64,000 nucleotides of DNA from Pseudohongiella sp. O18 (GTDB taxonomy: Bacteria; Pseudomonadota; Gammaproteobacteria; Pseudomonadales; Pseudohongiellaceae), in the NCBI RefSeq assembly GCF_021729085.1, contig NZ_JAJSAR010000001.1, positions 1,550,001 through 1,614,000 of the forward strand, in the 5' to 3' direction. The first letter of the stretch is position 1; the number at the start of each line of letters is the position of its first letter. Shown here in pieces: positions 27,706-35,658 of the stretch. Made by a program: the position numbers and the translations under genes. Under the pieces are notes generated by a model. It was not told the DNA's origin. It saw nothing but the letters and a program-made list of their open reading frames with translations, and ran no database searches.

Positions 27706-28865
27706 TCTTCAGGTGTCAAGTGATGTTGGGTCTTCTGTTGGCGAACTTCAGTTCGGTCGCAATCGCAAACGATGATTCCACCTCTTTGGCCTGGCTAGGA
27801 CAGGCCTTTTTTTTTGACACCAATTTATCAAGAGAGCGCACTTTGGCATGTGCCACATGCCACGATCCCAATCGCGCGTTCACTGATGCCCGTGACAACG
27901 GCGTATTTTCAGCAGCGTCGCTAGGTAGCGATGGCATTTCCCTGGGGGATCGTCAGGCCCCGTCACTCGGCTACGTTTCGCTGACACCTTCGTTCTCGCA
28001 GGATGAAGAGGGCCTTTATCACGGCGGACTGTTCTGGGACGGCCGGGCTGCTGATCTTGCTGAACAGGCACTGATACCGATTTTTGATCCCACTGAGATG
28101 CAGTTGTCCGGTCCGGAACAACTGGCGGATCGCGTTTTGGAGAACCCGGAGTATCAGCGACGTCTAGTATCACTGTTCGGTGAGCAGGTTGTGGCCGATA
28201 CGCAACTCCTTAGCGAAGCTGTCGGCCAGGCACTGGCGGCCTTTCAGCAAGGCGAACAGTTTCAGCCTTTTGATTCGAAATACGATGAATATCTCCAGGG
28301 AAACTATCAGCCCACGCTGCAGGAGTCGCTTGGCATGGCTCTGTTCTTCACAGAGGGATTCACCAATTGCAATGAGTGTCATCAGCTTCAGGACGTGCCT
28401 GGACGCAGGCTGGAAACCTTCAGCAACTACGCGTTTGAAAATATCGGTGTGCCAGTGAATCAACGCTTGCGGGCTGCCAACGGCCGTCAGTTCGATGTGG
28501 AGGGAAAACCCTATGTGGACAAAGGGCTGGCGTTCCGGCCTGAGACACCACAGGGCGATACGGATGGTCGATTCAAGGTTCCGAGCCTGCGCAACGTCGC
28601 AGTAACGGGGCCTTATATGCACAACGGTGTGTTCAGCGAACTACGCACGGTTCTGGATTTTTACAACAAGTACAATCGCAGTGGCGGTGACAGCCAGATC
28701 AACCCGGAGACTGACGAGCCCTGGGGTAACGCCGAAGTGCCCGAGACAATTGCTCTGGATAAACTGACAGGGACCATGCCTCTGGAGCCGCGTCACCTGG
28801 ATGCGCTGGAGGCCTTCCTGCGGATGCTGACAGACAAGCGCTATCAGCATCTGCTGGAGGATTGA
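27702..28865 (+). CDS. mauG: MauG-like di-heme enzyme for TTQ biosynthesis
   Basis: 387 residues of the bacterial cytochrome c peroxidase/MauG family. A signal peptide (about 1-22) is followed by two c-heme motifs, CATCH (about residue 50) and CNECH (about 225), and conserved segments GGLFWDGRA and VPSLRNVAVTGPYMHNG. MauG completes TTQ by hydroxylating and cross-linking the two light-chain tryptophans. Placement directly after the light-chain and cytochrome genes supports MauG function over peroxide detoxification. Whether the second heme has the Tyr ligand characteristic of MauG needs an alignment; a Tyr lies in the relevant region (NYAFENIGVP). Confidence 0.88.
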   Translation: MIFRCQVMLGLLLANFSSVAIANDDSTSLAWLGQAFFFDTNLSRERTLACATCHDPNRAFTDARDNGVFSAASLGSDGISLGDRQAPSLGYVSLTPSFSQDEEGLYHGGLFWDGRAADLAEQALIPIFDPTEMQLSGPEQLADRVLENPEYQRRLVSLFGEQVVADTQLLSEAVGQALAAFQQGEQFQPFDSKYDEYLQGNYQPTLQESLGMALFFTEGFTNCNECHQLQDVPGRRLETFSNYAFENIGVPVNQRLRAANGRQFDVEGKPYVDKGLAFRPETPQGDTDGRFKVPSLRNVAVTGPYMHNGVFSELRTVLDFYNKYNRSGGDSQINPETDEPWGNAEVPETIALDKLTGTMPLEPRHLDALEAFLRMLTDKRYQHLLED

Positions 28866-28876
28866 TCAATCGTTTG

Positions 28877-30166
28877 TCAGCGGTTTGATTCCGTGATGGC
28901 GCTGTAAACAAGTTCCTTGCTGATAGCCTGCAGCTGGCGGGCATACATCAGGTTGCGGTTTTGAATCATGCCGATGAAGGTCAGGTTCTCGACCGGGTCT
29001 ATCCAGAACCAGGTGCCGCCGATGCCCCACCACCAGTAACTGCCCTCGCTCATGCCATTATTGCGGGAAGGGTCAACCACGACAGCAAAATCCAGTCCGA
29101 ACTGGTTACCGGGATAACCCGGAATCTCTTCCATGCCTTCTGGCAGTTGATTGCTGCGCATCAGCTCTACAGATTCGGGCGACAGAACGCGTACGCCATC
29201 CAATTCACCACCATTGGCCAGCATCTGGGTGAACTTCATATAGTCGCCAATCGTTGAGACCAGCCCGCCACCGCCGCCGTAAAATGTAACTGGCTCCCGG
29301 TAGTCGCCACCAAGCGCGTCCTGGGGTTGTGCCAGGCCACCCTGGCCAGACTGGTACATAGTGGCAAAGCGCTCGCGGTCACTGTCCGGTACGGCAAAGC
29401 CGGTGTCGTCCATGTTAAGCGGATCAAACAGACGTTGCTGCAGGAATTCCGCAAAGGTCTGGCCGGACAGCACCTCGACCAGGTAGCCCTGCACATCGAC
29501 CGAGACACTGTAGTGCCATAGCGAACCGGGTTGTTGACGTAGCGGGATTTCTGCCAGCTTGTCGATCATTTCCTTGAGAGTCCCGTTGGCATCCAGGATA
29601 TTGGCAGCCTGATACATAGAATCGACCTGCGAGCGAGAGAAAAGCCCGTAGGTCAGGCCGCCGGTGTGAGACATTAGCTCACGAATGGTCATTTCATGGT
29701 CGGCAGGTTCTGTTTCGGGAACGCCATCAGGGCCGTCAGCTGCGGCGACGCGCAGGCCCGCCAGTTCCGGAATGTACAGCGAGACCGGGTCTTCGAGAGA
29801 GAATTTGCCTTCTTCGTGCAGCATCATCAAGGCCACACCAGTGACGGGTTTGGTCATTGAGAAGATGCGGAAGATGGTCTCTTCTGTCATTGGCACCTGA
29901 TCCTGAATGTCCTGATATCCATAGGCGTCCAGATGCACAATCTTGCCATCACGAATCAAAGTGCTCACGATGCCTGCCAGGTTGCCCTCATCTACAGCCT
30001 TGCGCATTCCGGCTGCCAGATCCTCGATGCCCTGCTCACTCAAGCCAGCACTTTGTGGCGACGCATGTTCGAGGTCCTGCGCGAACGTGTGAGTGGAAAA
30101 ACTCGTGGCTATGGCCATCGCCAGCGTCAGTTGCTTGAGGTAACTCGGGTAATGTCTTGTTTTCAT
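28877..30166 (-). CDS. Exported serine beta-lactamase-like hydrolase
   Basis: 429 residues with a signal peptide (cleavage about HTFAQ). The beta-lactamase/DD-peptidase (class C-like) fold is indicated by the SMTK motif (SxxK nucleophile, about residue 105), a YSVSVD segment in the place of the Tyr-x-Asn motif, and HTGGLTYG. Members include esterases, peptidases and lactamases, so the substrate is unknown and an antibiotic-resistance role should not be assumed. It converges with the mauG-like gene, 11 bases apart, and has a GAGG site before its ATG. Confidence 0.85.
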   Translation of the reverse strand: MKTRHYPSYLKQLTLAMAIATSFSTHTFAQDLEHASPQSAGLSEQGIEDLAAGMRKAVDEGNLAGIVSTLIRDGKIVHLDAYGYQDIQDQVPMTEETIFRIFSMTKPVTGVALMMLHEEGKFSLEDPVSLYIPELAGLRVAAADGPDGVPETEPADHEMTIRELMSHTGGLTYGLFSRSQVDSMYQAANILDANGTLKEMIDKLAEIPLRQQPGSLWHYSVSVDVQGYLVEVLSGQTFAEFLQQRLFDPLNMDDTGFAVPDSDRERFATMYQSGQGGLAQPQDALGGDYREPVTFYGGGGGLVSTIGDYMKFTQMLANGGELDGVRVLSPESVELMRSNQLPEGMEEIPGYPGNQFGLDFAVVVDPSRNNGMSEGSYWWWGIGGTWFWIDPVENLTFIGMIQNRNLMYARQLQAISKELVYSAITESNR

Positions 30167-30423
30167 GGTGATCCTCGGGAGTCGGACAGAAATCGATCAG
30201 TCGTTCTATCCCTTATATCAAACTTTTTGACACTGGCACAGTGGCCACCTGCGGGCCGAGACGGGCATACGTCTTGATGCGACAACCTGACAGCAGCATG
30301 CCGCCCGTGTTAAAACATTTCTCCAGTATTTGCGGCGGCCCCAGCTTTGGTGCCGCACACCAAATTCATTGTTGGACAATTGTTGCAGGGCCTGTCTTCT
30401 GGCTCTTTATTGGGAGTTCTATC

Positions 30424-31116
30424 ATGGCTGATTATTTGATCACTGGCACAAACAGGGGTATCGGACTGGAGCTGGTAAAACAGACGCTGGCGCAGGGGCA
30501 TCATGTGATAGCCACCGCCAGAGATCCGGAGGCGGTGCCCGCGCTAAAAGAGCTGGCAGCCATAAACCCTGCTTTGACACTGGCGCCTCTGGACCTGGCT
30601 GATGCAGACAGTTATGACGCGCTGCTTGGACGTCTGGGTGACCGGCCGATTGACGTGCTGATCAACAATGCCGGGATTTACGGGCCGCGCGACGCTGTGT
30701 TCGGCAAGCTGCAGGCTGATGAGTGGCTGCAGGTCTTTCACGTCGATACCATCGCGCCACTGCTTCTCACTCAGAAACTGATGCCCAATCTCCGGCAGGG
30801 CAATGAGCGACGCATTGCATTCATGAGTTCAAAAATGGGGTCGGTTGCCGACAATGGCAGTGGCGGGTCCTACATCTATCGGACTGCCAAATCCGCCCTG
30901 AATCAGGCCGTCAAGTCACTCTCAATTGATCTGCAGCCAGAGCAGTTTATTGTACTGAGCCTGCATCCGGGCTGGGTGCGGACCGACATGGGAGGGCCGA
31001 ACGGTCTTATCGACACAGAGACCAGCGCTAATGGTCTGCTGTCGGTAATTCAGCAGGCCGGCCCGGTTGATAGCGGCGCATTCATTGCCTATGACGGGCA
31101 GCGTATTCCATGGTAA
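30424..31116 (+). CDS. Short-chain dehydrogenase/reductase
   Basis: 230 residues from the ATG at 30424, with GGAG upstream. Rossmann motif TGTNRGIG at the N-terminus, NNAG (about residue 83), a catalytic Ser region (AFMSSKMGS), and YRTAK as the YxxxK motif (about 154). The CsgA/sniffer-like SDR subgroup fits best. Substrate unknown. It ends 46 bases before the probable trp leader peptide. Confidence 0.88.
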   Translation: MADYLITGTNRGIGLELVKQTLAQGHHVIATARDPEAVPALKELAAINPALTLAPLDLADADSYDALLGRLGDRPIDVLINNAGIYGPRDAVFGKLQADEWLQVFHVDTIAPLLLTQKLMPNLRQGNERRIAFMSSKMGSVADNGSGGSYIYRTAKSALNQAVKSLSIDLQPEQFIVLSLHPGWVRTDMGGPNGLIDTETSANGLLSVIQQAGPVDSGAFIAYDGQRIPW

Positions 31117-31123
31117 TGCTGGC

Positions 31124-31153
31124 TTGACACAGGGCGCGGATCGGGCGCATCAT
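31124..31153 (+). promoter_or_regulatory. Candidate sigma-70 promoter for the trp leader
   Basis: TTGACA at 31124-31129 is a perfect -35 hexamer. An 18-base spacer leads to CATCAT at 31148-31153, which matches four of six -10 positions. The transcript would start near the leader-peptide ATG at 31162, so the leader could be almost leaderless. Weak evidence. Confidence 0.35.
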
Positions 31154-31161
31154 TGCGAACT

Positions 31162-31239
31162 ATGAACATTCAGACCGTATATTTCTGGTGGTTTAGCAAC
31201 AAGGGCCGCCAGGAAAACAGCATAAACGCCTTCAGATAG
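31162..31239 (+). CDS. trpL: Probable trp leader peptide with tandem Trp codons
   Basis: A 25-codon reading frame (starts MNIQTVYFWWFSNKG, ends at TAG 31237-31239) carries two consecutive TGG codons at 31186-31191. It lies 145 bases before the fused anthranilate synthase gene. Tandem Trp codons in a short frame upstream of trpE(G) are the hallmark of ribosome-mediated attenuation, known for example in rhizobial trpE(G). No ribosome site is evident before its ATG, which lowers confidence. Confidence 0.6.
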   Translation: MNIQTVYFWWFSNKGRQENSINAFR

Positions 31240-31382
31240 GCATTGTTTTCAGGCTGCCCCCGACAGGAAGGCGGCCTGAGTCATACCTGCAAGAACCGAT
31301 CTGAAATCCCGGATCAACTCTTCACAAAGTAACGATCAAGCCAGCTCTCCCAGGGTGGCAGCCTCTTGAAACTTAAGAGGAG
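31203..31382 (+). promoter_or_regulatory. Alternative RNA structures between trp leader and trpEG (attenuator candidate)
   Basis: Four mutually interfering segments are visible. Bases 31204-31210 (GGCCGCC) can pair with 31270-31276. Bases 31249-31258 can instead pair with 31270-31279 in a 10-base stem. The same 31251-31258 can pair perfectly with 31357-31364. Finally 31362-31369 and 31373-31380 form an 8-pair hairpin that hides the AAGAGG ribosome site of trpEG. No U-tract follows the 10-base stem, so control may be at translation rather than transcription termination. Confidence 0.5.
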
Positions 31383-31383
31383 A

Positions 31384-33654
31384 ATGATCGTGCACATACA
31401 ACAGACCCGATATACCACCGACGGTGGTGTTGTCGTCAACCGACAGCAAAGCCAGTGTGATGGCAGCGCTGAGCTGACGCGGATCGTGCAGGCGCTGGAC
31501 ACTCGTCCGGGGGCTGTTTTCAGCTGCGAAGTAGATTATCCGGGCCGATACCGGCGCAAGTCACTGGCCTTCATCAACCCGCCCTTGCGGATTACCTCTC
31601 GTGATTACTGCGTGCGTGTCGAGGCACTGAATTCACGCGGCACTGTCCTGCTGCCAGAAATTCATCGCTCACTTGCTGCTCAGGCATCAATAAGCTGCTG
31701 CGACATCATGGAAACGCGTGAGTTGCGTGTGGAGGTGTTGCCTGCGGCAGAGGCGGCCGCAGATGAAACCGAAGAGATGCGAACGCGGCGGCCGAGTGTC
31801 ATGTCGGTTATTCGTCACATACTGGCGCACTTCGCCAGTGATGAGGACAGTTTTCTGGGTCTTTATGGACCTTTCGGTTACGACCTTGCTTTTCAATTTG
31901 AACCTGTTGAGCTGCAACACCCCAGAGCGAAGAAGCAACGAGACCTGGTGTTGTACCTGCCGGATGAACTTATTGTGGTCGATCCGGCAACAGGCGCAGG
32001 GGACCTGCTTCGCTACGAATTCTTCTGTCGCGACTTGCATGGCGAAACGCAGACCACTGGCGGACTTAAACGCCTGGCGCCGCAGACCGTCACCGAAAAC
32101 GCTGCTGCAAAAGTCAGCGCCAAAATTGGTCAGCGTTGCGATCATGCCCCTGGTGAGTATGCGGCGCTGGTGGAGAAGGCGAAAGCCTGCTTCAGTCGCG
32201 GTGACCTGTTTGAAGTGGTTCCAGGACAAATGTTCAGCCAGGCCACAGCCGAGTTGCCCAGTGCAATTTTCCGGCGTCTGCAAAAGGCAAATCCGGCACC
32301 TTATCTGGCACTGATGAATCTGGGCCAAGACGAGTTTCTGATTTCCGCCTCACCTGAAATGTACGTTCGGGTCGCTGGCAGGCGGGTCGAAAGCTGTCCC
32401 ATCTCGGGGACAATCGCCAGAGGCAGAAATGCACTGGAGGATGCCGAACTGATTCGCGAGCTGCTGAATTCAGCCAAGGATGAGGCAGAGCTGTCGATGT
32501 GTACGGATGTCGACCGCAATGACAAAAGCCGGATCTGTGAGCCCGGATCTGTGCGTGTTATCGGCAGGCGACAACCGGAACTCTATTCACGTTTGATACA
32601 TACCGTTGATCATGTGGAGGGGCGGCTGCTGCCGCAATTTGACGCTCTGGATGCCTTTCTTGCGCATACCTGGGCGGTAACTGTGACAGGTGCTCCCAAG
32701 CGTGCTGCGATGGCATTCATAGAGCAGCACGAGAAGTCACCTAGGCAATGGTATGGTGGCGCCTTCGGGCGGCTGGGTTTTGACGGCAGCATGGACACCG
32801 GGCTCACACTGCGGACCATCCATCTGCAGCGGGGCATTGCACACGTCCGTGCCGGTGCAACCTTATTGCATGATTCCGACCCGCATGCGGAAGAAGCGGA
32901 AACCCGCCTGAAAGCATCCGCTTTGCTGGCAGCGCTGCAGCCCGCAAAGAAAGAGAATACAGTCGGTGCAGCCCCTCAATCGCAGGCAGGGATCAAACCG
33001 CCGAATTTACGTGCACTGATGGTTGATCATCAGGATTCATTTGTACAGACACTTGCCGCCTGTTTCCGCATGCAGGGGGTGGATGTGATCACGCTGCGAC
33101 CTGAGGCTGCCCGTCGTGCCTTGTCTGGGCAGGCTTTCGACCTGGTGATCCTTTCACCAGGCCCTGGTCGCCCAGCCGACTTTGACTGTCAGACAACGCT
33201 CAGTCTCTGCGAGCAGCAGGGGCTTCCAGTATTTGGAGTGTGTCTGGGCCTGCAGGCGATGGTTGAATACTGTGGCGGTGAGCTGGGTGTCATGCCCACA
33301 CCCAGACACGGCAAGGCATCAATGGTGAAACACGATGGCAGTCTGATGTTCAGCGGGCTGCCGCCCCGGTTCATGGCCGGCCGCTATCATTCCCTGGTGG
33401 CAAGCCGATTGCCAGAGGCGCTTGCGCCGGTTGCGGTCACAGATGACGAGAGTTGTCACACCATGGCGGTCATGCATCGCACGTTGCCGTGGATGGCGGT
33501 GCAGTTCCATCCCGAATCGATCCTGACACAGCAGACGGGAGTCGCTGACGGGTCGAGTCTTACGGCTGGCGATGCACTGGTGCGAAATGTGGTCAGAGCT
33601 GTCAGCGCCCGCTGCGAAGGAAGGCTCAAACCGCAGGCTTGTGCGGTGGGTTGA
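31384..33654 (+). CDS. trpEG: Fused anthranilate synthase TrpE-TrpG
   Basis: 756 residues. The N-terminal two-thirds is a chorismate-utilising component I (EVVPGQMF, ISASPEMYVRV, CPISGTIARG, CTDVDRNDKSR). The C-terminal part (about 540-735) is a class I glutamine amidotransferase with SPGPGRP, nucleophile Cys in GVCLGLQAM and FHPES. It makes anthranilate for tryptophan. The single-chain form is known in some proteobacteria but most gammaproteobacteria have separate genes. The start could be the ATG at 31384 or GTG at 31390; the GTG has better spacing to AGGAG. No other trp genes are adjacent. Its 3' end overlaps the convergent HupE/UreJ gene by 29 bases. Confidence 0.93.
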   Translation: MIVHIQQTRYTTDGGVVVNRQQSQCDGSAELTRIVQALDTRPGAVFSCEVDYPGRYRRKSLAFINPPLRITSRDYCVRVEALNSRGTVLLPEIHRSLAAQASISCCDIMETRELRVEVLPAAEAAADETEEMRTRRPSVMSVIRHILAHFASDEDSFLGLYGPFGYDLAFQFEPVELQHPRAKKQRDLVLYLPDELIVVDPATGAGDLLRYEFFCRDLHGETQTTGGLKRLAPQTVTENAAAKVSAKIGQRCDHAPGEYAALVEKAKACFSRGDLFEVVPGQMFSQATAELPSAIFRRLQKANPAPYLALMNLGQDEFLISASPEMYVRVAGRRVESCPISGTIARGRNALEDAELIRELLNSAKDEAELSMCTDVDRNDKSRICEPGSVRVIGRRQPELYSRLIHTVDHVEGRLLPQFDALDAFLAHTWAVTVTGAPKRAAMAFIEQHEKSPRQWYGGAFGRLGFDGSMDTGLTLRTIHLQRGIAHVRAGATLLHDSDPHAEEAETRLKASALLAALQPAKKENTVGAAPQSQAGIKPPNLRALMVDHQDSFVQTLAACFRMQGVDVITLRPEAARRALSGQAFDLVILSPGPGRPADFDCQTTLSLCEQQGLPVFGVCLGLQAMVEYCGGELGVMPTPRHGKASMVKHDGSLMFSGLPPRFMAGRYHSLVASRLPEALAPVAVTDDESCHTMAVMHRTLPWMAVQFHPESILTQQTGVADGSSLTAGDALVRNVVRAVSARCEGRLKPQACAVG

Positions 33655-34690
33655 AACGCCGTACAAGCAGCGCCGAAAGCAGCAGCAGGGCGGCGATGAT
33701 GAAATAGAAAGGAATGTGGAAGGCCTCATGCTCATGGGCAGGGGCCGGATCCCCCAGCGCCACACTGGTGCTTCCGCTATCCCCCTGGGCAGTGCTCGCC
33801 TGGAGTTGATAGCTGTTGTCAATTGTGCCAGCGAACGAGAACCAGCCATCAGCATCGGTGCTCACTTCATTGCTGGTCCCCGAGGCGACGTCGGTGATCT
33901 GCACGCTTGCATTGCCAAGGCCCTGCCCACTGCCGTCAGTGACCTGGCCCATCATCTGGTCCTGGTCAGTGAACACCGTGAAACGCACCGGAGCGTTGAT
34001 TTCGGCCTGCTCGCGAGCGTAACCGGTCAGTTGCACCACCAGCAGCACGGCGCCGGCCAGAATCAGGCTGATGTTGGCGACATAACTGATTTTCGGCCAT
34101 GCGCTGACCTGTTGCCAGGCTCTGATGGCCACCGCCATGATCACCAGCGCAATGATCTGACCAAATTCGACGCCAACGTTAAACAGCAGGATTTTACTCA
34201 GCAGTGCCGGGTCCTCGGCCAGTGTTACAGCCTGGAGTCGCGCGGACAGACCAAAACCATGAATCAGGCCGAAGATGAAAACCATCAGCAGCAGACTGGG
34301 AGCTCTGGTGCCCAGCCAGCGCTGGAAACCGTTGATGTTCTCAAAACCCTTGTAGGCCACCGTCAGGGCGATCACGGCATCAATCAGATAGTGGTTGGCG
34401 GTGATGCCGGCATAGGTAGCGAAAATCAGCGTGATGGTATGGCCGATGGTGAAAGCCGTAACAAATTTAAGAATGTCGACGAAGCGCGTCAGAAAGAACA
34501 TGACACCAAGCAGGAAGAGAAGGTGGTCGTAACCACTCAGCATATGCTCGGCGCCAGTCCACATGACCTCAAGATAGCCACCGGAGGCCATCCGTTCGCG
34601 GGCGATGTCGGTCATGTCGTGCCCAAGCGCCAGGCTGGGCAGAAACAACAGGCATGCAATAAAAAGGCAGAGAGGTCGACTACTGGACAT
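33626..34690 (-). CDS. HupE/UreJ family membrane protein with C-terminal beta-sandwich domain
   Basis: 354 residues. A signal peptide (about 1-23) is followed by about six helices with family motifs: HMLSGYDHLLFLLG, FTIGHTITL, FGLIHGFGLSA and FNVGVEFGQ. After about residue 225 comes a periplasmic carboxypeptidase-regulatory/Ig-like domain (GQVTDGSGQGLGNASVQI, STDADGWFSF) and a last transmembrane helix. This differs in build from the HupE/UreJ protein at 6982, which has its soluble domain in front. A metal-transport role is inferred from the family. It is convergent with trpEG. Confidence 0.8.
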   Translation of the reverse strand: MSSSRPLCLFIACLLFLPSLALGHDMTDIARERMASGGYLEVMWTGAEHMLSGYDHLLFLLGVMFFLTRFVDILKFVTAFTIGHTITLIFATYAGITANHYLIDAVIALTVAYKGFENINGFQRWLGTRAPSLLLMVFIFGLIHGFGLSARLQAVTLAEDPALLSKILLFNVGVEFGQIIALVIMAVAIRAWQQVSAWPKISYVANISLILAGAVLLVVQLTGYAREQAEINAPVRFTVFTDQDQMMGQVTDGSGQGLGNASVQITDVASGTSNEVSTDADGWFSFAGTIDNSYQLQASTAQGDSGSTSVALGDPAPAHEHEAFHIPFYFIIAALLLLSALLVRRFNPPHKPAV

Positions 34691-34775
34691 TCGCCTAAAT
34701 TAGCATCAATTCACGTCTGTGCAAAGACGGTGCAGGACGCGTAAAATAGTATCACGCCAATGTACGGGGAGCCCC

Positions 34776-35654
34776 ATGTCCAAACCAGCCCAAATTGACA
34801 CTTGTCAGCGATTCCTTTTCAGTCAGTCGGATGTGCGCGGCGAAATCGTGCGGTTGAACAAGAGTTACCTGGATACAGTCAGTAACCACGCCTATCCAGA
34901 AGGAGTTCGCCACTTGCTGGGTGAGTTTCTGGCAGCCAGTGTGTTGCTGGGATCGGCCATCAAGTACGAGGGGCGGCTGGTGCTGCAGGTGCGTGGCGAT
35001 GGTGAGCTGAGCCTGATCATGTCCGAGTGCACCAGCGAAGGCGCTATTCGGGGTATTGCCAGGTTTGACTCACCGCCCAAGAGCAGCGAGTTTACGACCC
35101 TGACGGGTGACGGCGTGCTGGTCATTACTGTCGACTCGCGCAAACGCGAACCCTACCAGGGTATTGTGTCACTGGAAGGCGGATCCCTGTCGGCCGCCCT
35201 GCAGACCTACTTTGGTCAGTCCGAGCAGCTGCCAAGCTGGTTCATTTTTGCAGTTGATGGGGAACAGGCCTGCGGCTTCATGCTGCAGCAGTTGCCGGGT
35301 TCCTCGCAGCAAGACGATGATGATCGCGATGATGCCTGGCAGCACCTGGTGATGCTGGCACAGACACTGACCACCAGCGAGCTGTTGCAGCTGGACAATG
35401 AGGCCCTGTTGCACAGGCTTTATCATCAGGAGCAGGTCGAACTGTTTGAGCCGCGCACATTCCATTATCAGTGCAGCTGTTCGCGCGAGCGTACTGCCAG
35501 AGCACTGATCTCCATTGGCAAAGAAGAAGTGGACAGCATTGTTGCTGAACACGGTGCCGTCAATATCGCCTGCGAATTCTGCGGCACCGAATACCAGTTC
35601 GATGCCGCAGAAGTGTCCATGCTAATGCAGGAGCGTGGTAACGTCCTGCACTGA
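34776..35654 (+). CDS. hslO: Hsp33 redox-regulated chaperone
   Basis: 292 residues from the ATG at 34776 (GGGGAG site upstream), matching the family length. Typical Hsp33 segments include RGEIVRLNKSYLD, GEFLAASVLLGSAIKYEGRL and TLTGDGVLVIT. The C-terminal zinc switch is present as CSCSRE and CEFCGTEY (CxC and CxxC). It is activated by oxidation and unfolding stress in the cytoplasm. Confidence 0.96.
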   Translation: MSKPAQIDTCQRFLFSQSDVRGEIVRLNKSYLDTVSNHAYPEGVRHLLGEFLAASVLLGSAIKYEGRLVLQVRGDGELSLIMSECTSEGAIRGIARFDSPPKSSEFTTLTGDGVLVITVDSRKREPYQGIVSLEGGSLSAALQTYFGQSEQLPSWFIFAVDGEQACGFMLQQLPGSSQQDDDDRDDAWQHLVMLAQTLTTSELLQLDNEALLHRLYHQEQVELFEPRTFHYQCSCSRERTARALISIGKEEVDSIVAEHGAVNIACEFCGTEYQFDAAEVSMLMQERGNVLH

Positions 35655-35658
35655 GTGA

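Noticed and set aside
28877-30166. Calling this gene an antibiotic-resistance beta-lactamase.
   Set aside because: The class C-like family is mostly esterases and peptidases. Only SxxK and general fold motifs support it.
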